Source of the DNA: Harmonia axyridis
Taxonomy: Eukaryota > Arthropoda > Insecta > Coleoptera > Coccinellidae
Assembly: GCF_914767665.1 (NCBI RefSeq)
Contig: NC_059501.1
Span: 74,312,798-74,376,797, forward strand
DNA: 64,000 nucleotides
Direction of reading: 5' to 3'
Under the pieces are notes generated by a model, which saw nothing but the letters and a program-made list of their open reading frames with translations, had not been told where the DNA came from and ran no database searches. How positions within the stretch are numbered: position 1 is the first letter of the stretch; each line of letters starts with the position of its first letter. Made by a program: the position numbers and the translations under genes. Shown here in pieces: positions 1-11,960 of the stretch.

Positions 1-132
1 TTGGGTATAAATTCAACGGTTCATGAGTTAAAGGGATTCTTCTGCAAAAAATTGTGGATACGAGGACTCACATTTTTTTATATTTCTGCAGAAGAATTTT
101 TTTCATTTCCGATATGCCAATATGTAGTATTA

Positions 133-794
133 CAGGGTGTATCAGTTCTAATCATCAAAAATTTAATGGGATATTCTCCTCGTTGTCCTGATTCGGAAAA
201 ATATTATGTACCTCTATCTCGATCCCTAAGAGAGATACAGGATGTTGAAGTTTACAAGAAAAAAATCATTTTCATGCAATAGCTTCCATAAAAAGGTTGA
301 ATTCAAACAAAATGGCTACCCTACTCCCTAAAGGCTATTTTATGAAGTTATTTTCGATTTAGCACGTCTTTCGAATAAGCTAATCATCTCTGGATCTGGA
401 ATTTCAAATTTTGTTCTGTAGATGTAATTTATATTCCAGATTGAACAAGCAGTTCAATATTGCTTCGTTCATTCCTTCAAAAAAACAGCGGTATACTTTT
501 TTCTTCGAAATACTTGAGATATGACCGAATTGCACGCCACTGGTGTTGCCCCAAAATCGAAAATATCTTCATAAAATGACTCTTAGGGAGTGGGGTGGGC
601 ATGCAAAATTCCTTTTGAATCCAAGCTTTTTTATGGAAGCTATTAAATAAAAATTATTTTTTTTCTTGTGAACTTCAACACCTTGTATCTCTCTTAGGGA
701 TCGAGATAGAGGTATAAAATAAACATTTTTCCAAATCAGGACAACGAGGAGACTATCCCATTGAATTTTCAACAATTAAAACTGATACATCCTG
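133..794. mobile_element. Foldback/MITE-like element with long terminal inverted repeats
   Basis: The segment starting CAGGGTGTATCAG at 133 is repeated in inverted orientation, ending CTGATACATCCTG at 794. Roughly 130 bp at each end match as inverted copies (about 133-265 and 660-794), including the phrase CTCTATCTCGATCCCTAAGAG and its complement. The middle has no convincing coding potential; short open frames inside the arms are mirror images of one another. A TA precedes the left end but not clearly the right, so the target-site duplication has decayed. Class is probably Tc1/mariner-type MITE, judged only by the CAGGGTG terminus. Bases 1-132 hold nothing recognisable. Confidence 0.55.
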
Positions 795-1522
795 AATATT
801 GGGTGCGCCTTTCGCAATAAGTAAATAGTAGTCTGCTTCCGTTATAACCATAAGTTGTGAAGATCTGAAAATATTTTAGGGAGAAACATCATAGTCTCAA
901 ACCTCAATATGCACATTTTCAGCATGAAATTATGATTAGTTTTCCACAAACGTCTAATAGGCCATCACAGTGAATCACCCTGTATTATCACCGTTTTTAA
1001 TAAATTCATTTGACTGAACCCTCTACACCAATCGAATTCTAGAGATCCATATCTTCAAATTCCAATATCAAGCTTGGAACCCTGTAAATTTCAACCACAG
1101 AGTCGTGCATTAGCATTATCCTTCCACTCAATTCATACGAGGATCAAGACTCCGTGGAAAGTCGGATACGCTTTTGAAAATATTCAATTTCGCTGGGGAA
1201 AACCAGGGATTCTCGCTTGTTTATGACCCCGTGAAAACCGCGCGATAACGAACGTGAAATGACGATGAAGAGATAAAAAATGTTTTCATTGCCACTGGAG
1301 CACGCAGAGGCCATAATGAAATTTTTATGGCTTATGTCAATCACTTTCAGGACGTATTGTTACACAATGTTATCGCAGAATTTAACGCTGGATCTACTAC
1401 GAGCCTACAAAGGATTCCGTGTTTCTGAATGAAATGGCAGAGTTTTTCTCGTTTGAAGAGAAACGAGTTGATCAGTGAATTTTAATCAAGATGGCAGTTT
1501 TTGCTTCAGAACCTACCTCAGA
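795..1522. other. Non-coding stretch, nothing recognised
   Basis: AT-rich sequence with stop codons in all frames. A short CACCCTGTA motif near 977-985 resembles the end of the CAGGGTG-type MITEs found elsewhere in the window, but no partner end was found. Confidence 0.4.
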
Positions 1523-2100
1523 GTAATAAACATAGATATAGGGAGCATATGTCATTTTCATTAAGCAAATTTTGTCCCCAACATGAACTATCAAATTTGA
1601 CATGAAGCGCGCGGAAATAAAAACATATCAGTGATACGATATTTCACTCAATTCGCGAGTTTCTCCACAAATAACGTACTTCTTATGTCTCATAGTGAAT
1701 CTACGTTTCATATTAACTCAAAATGTGTTGAAATAAATACTACCTAAATATATCAGAAATTCAGAAAACAAACTTCGAGCGCGCCAAACGACGTGAAACA
1801 ACCGATGACACTAGGAGAGCAAAAGTTGCCAAACCTTGGATTTCAACAAGTAGATACAGAAAATAATAAATATTCTGCATACTATGAATTCGACAATTAT
1901 GAAAAATATTGCATTCCAAATATTCAAATTTGCATATTTAATCGGAAATCACTCAAATAAATATATTTCATTCAATATAATATACATTCATAATAATAAA
2001 GTAATATTGTGGATTTGAAAATATATCACAATCCGACAACGTAATCTAACCATATTGGGGACATGTAAAAATTGCGTATACTTCCTCTATGTTTATTACT
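1523..2100. mobile_element. MITE family A, copy 1
   Basis: About 580 bp bounded by inverted GTAATAAACATAGAT / CTATGTTTATTAC termini. The whole element reappears in opposite orientation at 58568-59130 inside an intron of the FBXL20-like gene. Shared internal landmarks include TTTGTCCCCAACATG next to one end and CATATTGGGGACATG next to the other. No transposase is encoded, so this is a non-autonomous element. Confidence 0.75.
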
Positions 2101-2119
2101 CTATGGAATCTACTGAATG

Positions 2120-2345
2120 TGATTTGATCTCCTATTTAAAAATTTCTTTTCGAAAAATGTATTTAAAACCTTTCTATAACTTTGGTTTCGTCTATGTCTA
2201 CCTGTCTGTGTGTCAGCAAATCCTTTCAACGCGCCTAAACCTATTTTTAAGCGGTTTTGATGATGATGTCGTGAACAGTTCCATAAGAATTTCAGTTCTT
2301 TCTGATACATGATATGTGCTCAATATTCACAACCATATAATTCCT
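2120..2345. repeat. Copy of a dispersed degenerate repeat
   Basis: Contains the phrase GTCTACCTGTCTGTGTGTC followed by GCAAATCCTT. A close relative (GTCTGTCTGTGTGTC plus GCAAATCCTT) lies at about 37900-37930 in an EPRS intron. Related text of the type 'cacgttctactgatc...tgatgaa' recurs near 4430-4560 and 55370-55400. No coding potential was seen. The class is unknown. Confidence 0.35.
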
Positions 2346-2364
2346 GAAAACCCAACATCTCGTG

Positions 2365-2465
2365 TTCTACTGATCTTCTTCTTCTTCTTCAGCCCGTGTC
2401 CATCCATTGTCGAATATAGGCCTCTTCCAGGTTTTTCCATGCCACACGATCTGTTGTTGTACTGA
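2365..2465 (-). mobile_element. RTE-like LINE, 3' terminal fragment
   Basis: Read on the minus strand, the sequence encodes a tail ending AWKNLEEAYIRQWMDTG followed by a stop and a GAAGAAGAAG simple repeat. This ending (…W..LEEAY..QW…) is typical of the C-terminus of RTE-type LINE polyproteins in insects. Only the last 20-25 codons remain. Confidence 0.5.
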
Positions 2466-2789
2466 TCTGATTTTCATGAAATTTAGTATTGGTATTCGGT
2501 TTAGGCATTAATTCCTGAAAGATGGGAATTTCTATGTCAAAATAGATCGTACAAATAGCCAAGTGGAGGCGGGAGTGACTCAAGGCTCAGTTCTAGGGAC
2601 TCTACAACATACATATATATACATATCAATAAACCCACGAAATTTGTCAGCTCTATAAGCAGATGAAAAGGGAATAGTAGTCAGATATCGACGAACAGGA
2701 GTCATATTAGGTCTAGTAAAAACAAACATAATTTTTGCATGAAAAACAAGGCTTCAAAAACCATAGTCATAATAATCCGATTAGCCCAA

Positions 2790-3401
2790 AGCTGACCGTT
2801 TCTAGGAGATTGCTTTCTTCAGACGGTTTATCTGTTGACAGTACAGTTCCTAGTTAACAGTTGTGCCGTAGGGAAGGAGCTCATAATAGATAATTCCCTG
2901 CCAATCCCACCAAACACACTGCAAAACCTTCCTGGTCGGCAATCCTAGCTTGGTCATCATTTCTGCCGGCTCAGTCTCGTTTAGACCACGACCGTTTTCG
3001 CTTGACGTTGTCATAAGTGATCCATTTCTTCTTATCACCAGTCACCAACTGATTCAAAATTGGGTCTATTTTGTTGCGATTCAGCAGCAATCCGCTGCTG
3101 AGGTTTTTTTTGAGTTAACTCGTGTGGTACCGATAAATCGAGATTCTTCTTGGGCAATCGAAACAGTACTTACATGACTGTCCATGATTTTATTAACATT
3201 TTCGACAATCCTTCTTGTGCGTGGTTCATCTTTGACGAAATTACTGGAACTGAATCAACGAATCCAAAATTTTGCGTAATTGGCTGTTACAATATAAAAG
3301 CCATAAACACTATTTATATTTTCAACGACCTGGCTTGCATTTTTGCCTTTATCGAAGAAAAACTGTGAAATATAGCGTATTTTCTCTTTGGTGGTGTCCA
3401 T
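2790..3401 (-). pseudogene. Mariner transposase relic (cecropia-type), N-terminal two thirds
   Basis: Minus-strand translation, using several frames, gives successive blocks in mariner order: a start MDTTKEKIRYISQFFFDKGK (start codon at 3399-3401), then PHELTQKK, then LNRNKIDP-like text, then WITYDN-like text, then VLQCVWWDWQGIIYYELLPYG, then ELYCQQINRLKKAIS. The second catalytic aspartate region (WWDW) is still legible. Stops and frameshifts are spread throughout and the C-terminal third is missing, so this is a dead copy. Family assignment rests on the WWDWKGIIHYELLPYG-like signature known from cecropia-group mariners. Confidence 0.75.
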
Positions 3402-3559
3402 CTTTGACGCGCGCTCAAACTAAACTGAGTCAACGAATCACAAAACTTGTACAACACGAGATACAGACAACTAACGCCAGCCATTGGAAAAATAATGGAT
3501 GTTTTCATTTCACCTAATATACAGAAGACTGCAAGATGTACTTAATGAATGTTTCTTTA

Positions 3560-4125
3560 AATAGAAAAATCAAATAAAGGGCAAAAAAACAGGCTATTCT
3601 CTCACAAAAAAAGACTAGAGATCAACTCATATCTAAGGATAGATGGAGAAGATATAAAACGGAAAAATGAAGTGAAGAATCTCGTTGTAACTGCAAATAA
3701 TAAACTCGGACGTAAAAACCATATATAATATACAGTGAATAAAACAAACTCAGCAATGAGAAGAAATCATATAACTATACGAGGAAAAAGCCGAATCAAC
3801 CAAATATACGAAGCTGAAAATTATCATGTCAATACAAGATTTCTATTTACATATGGATCGGCAAAAGGCGGCCAAAATTCAATAAGATACAAATGACATA
3901 AAATAAACTGTTAAAAGCTACAATGGATATGCCTTGGTTCATAAGAAACCAACAAATCATCAGAGTCTCAGAATGAGAAACTGTCACCAATTTCCTGAAG
4001 AGAAAAGAAGAGAAGATTTTTGAAAAAGCAAGTCAAGATCTCAATGACGAGCTAAAAAGACTAGTTGACTACAACCCTGTGGAAGATGTGATTAGGATAC
4101 CAACCTATCCTGAAAGACTCAGAAA
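3560..4125 (+). pseudogene. Jockey-like LINE ORF2 C-terminal relic
   Basis: Plus-strand frames give pieces in the order of a jockey-superfamily reverse transcriptase C-terminus: YLRIDGEDIKRKNEVKNLVVT, a KNHI...VNKTNSAMR block, LTYGSA-like text, then NKLLKATMDMPWFIRNQQI and a KRKEEKIFEKAS block. Several stops and frameshifts interrupt it. The order and spacing fit the region after the RT catalytic domain. The 5' end and endonuclease are absent. Confidence 0.6.
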
Positions 4126-4130
4126 TCAAC

Positions 4131-5129
4131 TACGTAAGATCAGAAATTGGATAAAACTCTATTTCAAATATCGGATCTCCCAACATATTTACACACTAAG
4201 AAAAAGTAGTCGAAATAGAGTCAAGAGGTTAACAGGCAAATAGATGGCTGATGTTCTTCAAACATGGAGTCACAACGTAAGATCTCGCATTCTAATTGTC
4301 CGATATTAGATTAAAGATATTATTTTAATTGGGTCATCATTGGTTTCATAATAACTTAAGTTTTTCGGGATATAAAGCATCCGTACTGTTAAGCGCAAAC
4401 ATGAAATTGCTAGAAGCTCAATATTTCACGTTCTACTGATCCAACTTTGATGAAGTAATTCGAATTGGTTTTCATAAGAATTTGAGCTTTTCAGTGGAAG
4501 CACAAACGTGATATTCCAGTAAACTGAGATCACGTTCTACAGTTTGGATTTTGATGAATTTTGGTGAGGCTATACACACTGAATCGTAAATGGTTTCAAA
4601 GGGGTTTATCAGCATAAGCTCAAACGTGAATTCTTAGAATTCCAATATTTCGTCAGTTCAACATGCCCAATTTTAATGGAATTTTGTATAGTTATTCAGA
4701 TTAGGTCGTGAGTAGATACGTAGAAATTGCAGCGAGTGAAGAACGATTTAGAAAGTGAAAACATATAGTGCAAAACGAAGAAAGAGAACATCGATTCATA
4801 ACTCTTCTAATTAATCATTTTGAGTTATTATTTTCACTTACTCAAAATCGTTTGAGAAACTGAAACAATGAAATTTAATTAATTTGCCAAATTTCTGTCA
4901 ATTAGGTACAAGACATTGATAATTCAAAAAGCTGACCCAAATGTGTTATCGAATACCTTGTATTTCTGAGTTCACACACTTCTCAGAGTGTATCATTCCA
5001 TTTTCAGTAATGACGTAGTTTTTACTTGTCAGATGTCAAAATATGACAGCTTCAGAAGTGACAATTGCCCATATAGCGGTCTATTCAAAATAAAACCTCT
5101 CATTGGAAAAATCTTCATTATAGATAAAT
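4131..5129. other. Non-coding stretch with weak dispersed-repeat phrases
   Basis: AT-rich, no open frame of note. Phrases such as 'cacgttctactgatccaactttgatgaa' recur in degenerate form within the stretch (4430, 4530, 4650). They belong to the same dispersed family as 2120-2345 and 37870-38350. Confidence 0.35.
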
Positions 5130-8100
5130 ACATGTTTTGTGAAGTTTGAGTCGAAACACCTTATTTTAACGATTATACAAAATCTCATCATGATTAAATT
5201 GTGTCTTTTGTTTGCAGGAACAATGGGTTAACTCTCCAAGTTACGATAATAGAATAAATCTGAAACGATTTTCCAGAAGTCTTTTGATCTTTCCAGCCCC
5301 TTCTTAACCCTAACACTTTTTGCTTTTTGGTAGCCTCATTTAGGGCTTTTCTTGATTTGTCTCTACGGTATCGGTTTAGGATCTGTGATCTTTATGTTCG
5401 ACCCTCCTTGTTGCCGCTCATAGAAATCAACTGAATATCCAGAGTATACAATCACTTCGTTGAGTCGAATTTTTTACTCTGGATTATTCTTTTGGGGTCT
5501 GCAAAAAGGCAGTCAGTTTTGGAGAACGAGCTCTGTGGTCAAGCAGTTGGAAGCACAATTCGTTCAATTCGTCCATGGTTTTCATCAATTTGTGAATCTG
5601 TATTGTTTTGGTAAGCATATGTTTCGCTAATTTTGAGTCAAAAATTCTATTTTTTAAATAATGAACAAAATTTTATTACGGTAAAATTGTGCCTTTTATT
5701 TTCAGTAACAACAGGGTTCCTCGCCAGAATTCAACCCATATTCCGGTAGTATTTCGTTCTTCCAAGCCCCTCCTCAATTCCAACATTTTTTCCTGGATTA
5801 AGCTTCAAATTCCGAATGAATTGGTGAAATAATCAACTGCAAATAACTTACAGTTTGGCATATATGATTTTTTGAATGTTGCATTTGTATCGTGTCTCTG
5901 CTACAATTGCCAGGTGTTTAGGTTAGATCAGGTTATGTTAGTTTAGATCAGGTAGGGTCCTGAACTAGTTACATATATGATTTTATTGTGATTTTGGTGA
6001 GAATCCTATAATTTTATGGAATTCTTTTCGAACCACATGAATAGAAAAAATCGGACTTCATTCAACAGTTACTTCTGTGCCTACGGATTTTCGCTGATCA
6101 CATCCGGAAGATCCAGATGCCCATCTTAACGAACATTTTACTTCGCACACCATCAAAACCAAATTGTATATATTTTAATTCAACGAATTTCAAAACATTT
6201 TTTAATTAAGAATATCTCACAGTCATCAGATCAAGAAAAAGCTTTCAAAAATATTTCAACGATTGTATTATTCGTGTTATTTCTAAAGAGCGATAGGTAC
6301 CTACAATAAATTTGGCTGAGTTTGTATTCTATATTTTATTCACGAAATTTCTGTATTGTTTTGGTGAACATATGTTTGGCTCACTTCGAGTCAAAACTCA
6401 ATTTCTTAACGATTGCACAAAATATGTGCCCCTTCAGTAAAAAGAGGGTTCTTCTCCAGATGAGCCAGTAGTCTTTCAAGCTCCTTCTTAATCCAAACAT
6501 TTTTTCCTAGATTTAGCTTCAAATTCCGAATGAATTAGTGAAAGAGTCAACTGAAAAAACTTACAGTTTGGCATATATGATTTTTTGAATGTTGCATTTG
6601 TATCGTGTTCTTGTTACAATTACCAGGTGTTTAGGTTAGATCAGGTTATGTTAATTTAGATCAGATAAGGTCCTGAACTAGGTATAACAAAAAGTGAAAA
6701 ATTCATAGGTACATATATGTTTTTTTTGTGTTTTTGTTGAGAATACAGCATCCTATAATTTTATGGAGCTCTTGCAGAATCAAATGAACAGAATCAATCG
6801 GACTTCAATCAAGTTACTTCTGAGCCTACGGATTCCCGTTGATCACATCCGGACGAACCAGATGCCCATCTTAACAAACACCCTACTTCAAACACCATCA
6901 AAACCACATCGTATATTTTAATTTGCCGAATTTCATAACAAATAATATCAAATTATGAATGTATCACAGTCTTCAGATCAAGAGAAAGCTTTTAAAAATA
7001 TTTCAATGATTGGATTATTCGTTGGAATAAGTGTGTTATTTCCAAAGAACGATAGGTACCTACAATAAATTTGGCTGAGTTTGTATTCTATATTTTATTC
7101 ACGAAATCTCTGTTTTGTTTCAGCAAACATATGTTTTGCTAACTTTCATTCAAAACCCCCATTTTTTAACGATTGCACAAAATATGTGCCTTTTATCTTC
7201 AGTAACAAGAGGGTTCCTCTCCAGATGAGCCTGAACTGATTTTCCAGTTGTCTTTCGTTCTTCCAAGCCCCTCCTTAATTTCAACATTTTTTCCTAGATT
7301 AACCTTACATTTCTTTATTAATTGGTAAAGGAATCAACTACAAAAAAATTACAGTTTGGCATATATGATTTTTGAATGTTGCATCAGGATCGTGTCTCTG
7401 TTACAATTGCCAGGTGTTTAGGTTAGATCAGGTTATGTTAGTTTAGATCAGGTAAGGTCCTGAACTAGGTATACCTAATATAAAATTGAAAATAGTTACA
7501 TATATGATTTTTTTGTGTTTTTGGTGAGAATACAGAATCCTACAAATTTATGGAGCTCTCGCAGAACCAAATGAACAGAATCAATCGGATTTCATTCAAC
7601 AGTTACTTCTAAGCCTACGGATTTCCGTTGATCACATCCAAAAGATCCAGATGCCCATCTTAACGAACACCTTACTTCCCTCACCATCAAAACCAAATCG
7701 TATATTTTAATTCAATGAATTTGACAACATTTTTTAATTATGAATGTCTCACAGTCATCAGATCAAGAATAAGCTTTTAAAAATATTTCAATGATTGGAT
7801 TATTCGTATTATTTCTAAAGAACGATAGGTACCTACAAAATTTGGCTGAGTTCGTATTCTATATTTTATTCACGAAATATCTGTATTGTTTTGCTAAACA
7901 TATGTTTTGCTAACTTTTAGTCAAAAACTCCATTTCTTAATGATTGCACAAAATATGTGCCTTTTATCTTCAGTAACAAGAGGGTTCCTTTCCAGATGAA
8001 CCTGAACCGATAATCCTGTAATATTTCGTTCTTCCAAGCCCCTCCTTAATTTCAACATTTTTTCCTAGATTAAGCATCAAATTTCGAATGAATTGGTGAA

Positions 8101-8510
8101 AGAATCAACTACAAAAAACTTACAGTTTGGCTTATACAATTTTTTGAATGTCGCATTTGGATTATGTTTCTGTTACAATTGCCAGGTGTTGAGGTTAGAT
8201 CAGGTTATGTTAGTTTAGATCAGGTAAGGTCCTGAACTAGGTATAAGAAAAATTGAAAATAGTTACATATATGAATTTGTTGTGATTTCGGTGAGAATCC
8301 TATACTTTTATGGAATTCTTTCCGAACCAAATGAATATAAAAAATCGAACTTCATTCAACAGTTACTTCTAACCCCACAGATTTCGTCGATCACATCCGG
8401 AAGATCCAGATGCCCATCTTAACAAACACCTAACTTCCCACACCATCAAAACCAAATCGTATATTTTAATTCGTCGAATTTCAAAACAAATATCAAATTA
8501 TGAAAGTATA
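5130..8510. repeat. Tandem repeat array, about four units of 713-788 bp
   Basis: The landmark CAGTTTGGCATATATGATTT begins at 5851, 6564, 7352 and (with changes) 8123, giving spacings of 713, 788 and 771 bp. Each unit also contains the phrases AGGTTAGATCAGGTTATGTTA, AGATCCAGATGCCCATCTTAA and CGATAGGTACCTACAA in the same order. The first partial unit begins near 5130-5300 (TTTGAGTC...AAAATCTC). The last ends near 8510. Units differ by indels and substitutions, so the array is not fresh. No conserved open frame was found, so it looks like satellite or macrosatellite DNA, possibly derived from a mobile element. Confidence 0.85.
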
Positions 8511-8639
8511 TCATCACGATCCGTCCGCAAGATAAATATAATCCGAAAGCCAAATATATTTACATAGAGATGAGAGCAGATGAGGCCACTTACTCCATAA
8601 TATTTTCGGTCCAGCAAACGTGACAGTCTAGTTTTGTGT

Positions 8640-8960
8640 AAACACGTCGGAATTTAAAAATAATCGCGGAACCCCTGGTGGCGGGATAACTCACCGTCAG
8701 CTAACGCGAACTTAACTGACGGAGGCGCCGATATCTGGCGACGGCTCACGCTGGACACGGCGTTTTCAAGACGAAGCTGGAGTTGTCATGGAAACGCACC
8801 GGGGTATCCAGGATGTAGGATCGGATAGAGCGGTTGGTTGGCGGCGTCGGCGCCATCTGGCGGATGGAGTTGGAACTGGTCGTTTGTGGGAGTTTGGAGG
8901 TAGGTACCGTTAAATTTGTGAGGTGGAAATATTGGTGTCCGGGTGATTGTTTGGTGTCAT
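8640..8960. other. GC-rich, CpG-rich island between two tandem arrays
   Basis: A block of about 300 bp (roughly 8655-8895) is visibly richer in G, C and CpG than its surroundings, with phrases such as GGAGGCGCCGATATCTGGCG and CGGCGCCATCTGGCGG. A plus-strand ATG at 8789 opens a frame of about 35 codons ending with a TAA near 8910. GAG|GTAGGT just before that stop could act as a splice donor. No family was recognised. It could be a promoter or first exon, or part of a mobile element. Confidence 0.35.
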
Positions 8961-10835
8961 GCCGCAACCATGGGCGAACGATTTTTAAATTCTAGAGTTG
9001 AAATAGTATAATAAGTATTTGATAGTTTGGAGAAGGAGCGCAGTGACGACTCCAATTATTGTCTGAGATCGGTAGTCCTTAACTTCCGAGATACTTTCGA
9101 GATACGTTTTTTACACGATAGACACACTTTTGACTCCCGAAATCATTTAAATCCTCTCTCATGTTCTCGATAACTGTAGAATCCGTCGGTGTTGGATTGA
9201 TTTTCCTTAAACGGCACTTAGTAACTCTCCAAAAAAGTGTTATTTTTGAGATGAGCACAACTCTCACCAATAAGAGTGATCATATGCGACGCGGCAGCAC
9301 GTGTACTATTTCGAGCAATGAAAGTGACCAAATCGACACATACTATTTCGATAGACGATCAACTAGAATATTGGTATTAATTTAAAAGGACTGGTAAGAC
9401 AATAAATTCCCTGCTCCTTGATACATTTCTGGAAACTTGGGGAACTTTTGTACATCAGAAATATTCTGGCCTACTTGAAGTAACTTTGAATAACCTTTAT
9501 CTGATCAATAAAAATCAGTCCCAAAACGAAATTAAACCGAAAAAAAATGATCATTTCATTACCAAATTGGCATCCGGCGGAACAACGACTATATTTTAGC
9601 CAATAGAAAAAAACCAAATCGACACATTCTGGTTGGGTTTATTTTATCTCATGTTGCAACCATGGCTGAACGCTTTTTAAATCCTAGAGTCGAAATAGTA
9701 TAAAAAGTATTGAAGACAATAGTTTGGAGAAGGAGCGCAGTGATGGCTCCAATTATTGTCTGAGATCGGTAGTCCTTAACTTTCGAGATACATATAGCGT
9801 TTTTTGCACGATAGGCACACACTTTTGACTCCAAAAATCATTGAAAACCTCTCTCATTTCCTTGATGACTGTAGAATCTGTCGGTGTTGGTTTGATTTTC
9901 CTTAAACGACACTTAATAACTCTCCAAACCAGTTCTATCAATGAGATGAGCACAACTATCACCAATAAGAGCGATCATATGCGACGCGGTAGCACGTGTA
10001 CTATTTCGAGCAATAAAAGTGACCAAATCGACACATACTATTTCGATAGACGATCAACTAGAATACTGATATTAATTCAAAAGGACTGGTAAGACAATAA
10101 ATTCCCTGCTCCTTGATACATTTCTGGGAACTTGGAGAACTTTTGTGCATCAGAAATATTCTGGCCTACTTGAAGTAACTTTGAATAACCTTTATCTGAT
10201 CAATAAAAATCAGTCCCAAAACGAAATTAAACCGAAAAAAAATGATCATTTCATTACCAAATTGGCATCCGGCGGAACAACGACTATTTTAGCCAATAAA
10301 AAAAACCAAGTCGACACATTCTGATTGGGTTTATTTGATCTCATGCTGCAACCATGACCGAACGCTTTTTAAATCCTAGAGTTGAAATAATATAATAAGC
10401 ATTGAAGACAATAGTTTGGAGAAGGAGCGCAGCGACAACTCCGATTATTGACTGAGGTCGATAGTCCTTGACGTTCGAGATACTTAAAGCGTTTTTCGCA
10501 CGATAGACACACTTTTGACCCCCCGAAATCATTAAAAACCTCTCTCATTTTCTTGATGACAGTAAAACCGGTCGGTGTTAAAATGAATTTCCTTAAACGG
10601 CCCTTAATAACTCTCCAAACCATTTCTATTGATGAGATGAACACAACTCTCACCAATAAGAGTGATCATATGGGACGCGGTAGCACGTGTACTATTTCGA
10701 GCAATGAAAGTCACCAAATCGACACATACGTTTTTAATTGACGGTCAAATAGCATACTGAGATTAATTCGAAAGGACTCATTCTAGCCCACTTAAAATTT
10801 ATTTGAATAAACTTTATCTGATAAAAAAAATCAGA
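8940..10835. repeat. Tandem array of three 692-bp units
   Basis: The landmark GCAACCATG starts at 8964, 9656 and 10348, so both steps are 692 bp. Units share TAGTTTGGAGAAGGAGCGCAG, GACACACTTTTGAC, AACTCTCCAA and GCACGTGTACTATTTCGAGC in order. The third unit lacks about 80 bp near its end and stops near 10835. On the minus strand each unit carries a related open frame of 62-95 codons whose core reads WRVIKCRLRKI-PTPT with a REVFNDF block. An in-frame TGA precedes it in units 1 and 2, and the frames diverge after that, so coding is doubtful. No database family was recognised. Confidence 0.85.
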
Positions 10836-10924
10836 GTAGGTGTTATAAATGATCGTTTAAATGCAGATTATTATAAAAATTGTAAGAAGCAAAATGTTTC
10901 CTTTCTTACTTTGATGATGTAAAG

Positions 10925-11215
10925 CTCAACATCTTTGGAAATGTATGGTGTCAGCTCGATGCTGCATCACCACACAAACAGAGACAAGTAACTGCACTAA
11001 ACCAAGCATGATATTAGTGGTAATATCATGGCCACCTAGTTCACCTGATTTCATTCCCTTAGATTTTTATTTATGGAGACATATGAAGCAGTTTGTTTAT
11101 CACATTGAAATCACATCTCATCAACAATTACTTGGTAGAATCCAAGATGCCGCAATGCCAATTAAAAACGACTTAACTAATGGATTTATGTGGGCAGAAT
11201 ATAGGGTGAAAATGT
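10925..11215 (+). pseudogene. Mariner-superfamily DDE transposase C-terminal relic
   Basis: Plus-strand translation contains WPPSSPDFIPLDFYLWRHMK followed by a VYHIEITSHQQLLGRIQDA block. The pattern WPPRSPDLTPLDFFLWG...VY is the hallmark C-terminal part of an insect mariner-like DDE transposase family. The aspartates of the PDL-D motif are present, but everything upstream of the catalytic core is missing. Related remains with the upstream half of the same family lie at 28420-28910. Confidence 0.65.
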
Positions 11216-11230
11216 TATATTAAGAACTAT

Positions 11231-11960
11231 ATGTCAAACTTACCTAATAACGAAATGATAGAAGTGAAAAAGCTCACAACTAAAGGCACGAATTCCGCAT
11301 TTAGTATTGGGATTTCAAGTGATGTACTTCTCAATAAACTGAAGGACCCAACCTCTTGGCCTGCAGGTGTCATGATTCGTGATTCTCTAATTTTTTTTCG
11401 TAAACAAGGAAACCAACAGTAGCTTAGACAGTAAACATAAGAAATATTTGAGAACAATAAATCTCATTCACCAAAATGTTCAATCGATGGGAAATGCAGT
11501 CATAGGTTGGAAATGCTCAGTCATATTCATAATGATAATATAATAACAATTTCAAAACACTGGAAGGACTCAGAACAATTATTAGCATATCAAATGAAAG
11601 GTTTCAAACTTGTCTTCAGTTTCTGTAGAGAACTAAATCAACATTTATTGTGAAATTGATATCAAGACTAAACCTAGAATTGATCTTACTCGCCTGTCAG
11701 TACCGAGAGTTTTTGAGTTCGCAGCTTGTGAATGCAACTTTGAAGTAATGAAGGTAATTATTATAAATATCTATAGACCAAATACCCCACCTTATGCAGA
11801 CTTCGATCTATTTCTTTCAAAATTCGATACCATCTTGTCAACTTTTTGTAGAGAAAATGCCAATTTTATCATTAGTGGTGATTTCAATGTGAATTTTCTA
11901 GATGTAACGAACACCAAAACCCACAGTTGACAAATTTACTCGAGGATTTTAAAGTTAGTC
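11231..11960 (+). pseudogene. CR1/jockey-like LINE: ORF1 end and ORF2 endonuclease start
   Basis: Plus-strand frames first give a segment with LKDPTSWPAGVMIRDSLIFF (11231-11422), which resembles the C-terminal end of LINE ORF1 proteins. Then come pieces of an apurinic endonuclease domain: NLIHQNVQSMGN, HWKDSEQLLAYQ-like text, VIIINIYRPNTPPYADFD and FIISGDFNVNFLD (about 11750-11900). The SGDFN motif of the endonuclease is intact. Frameshifts and stops occur between pieces, and the reverse transcriptase is missing. Confidence 0.65.

Noticed and set aside
2950..3177. A 75-codon plus-strand frame
   Set aside because: It is the antisense of the mariner relic on the minus strand.
9079..10741. Open frames in the 692-bp array as real genes
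   Set aside because: They occur on both strands, change length and frame between units, and have an upstream in-frame stop in two units. They are kept only as a repeat observation.
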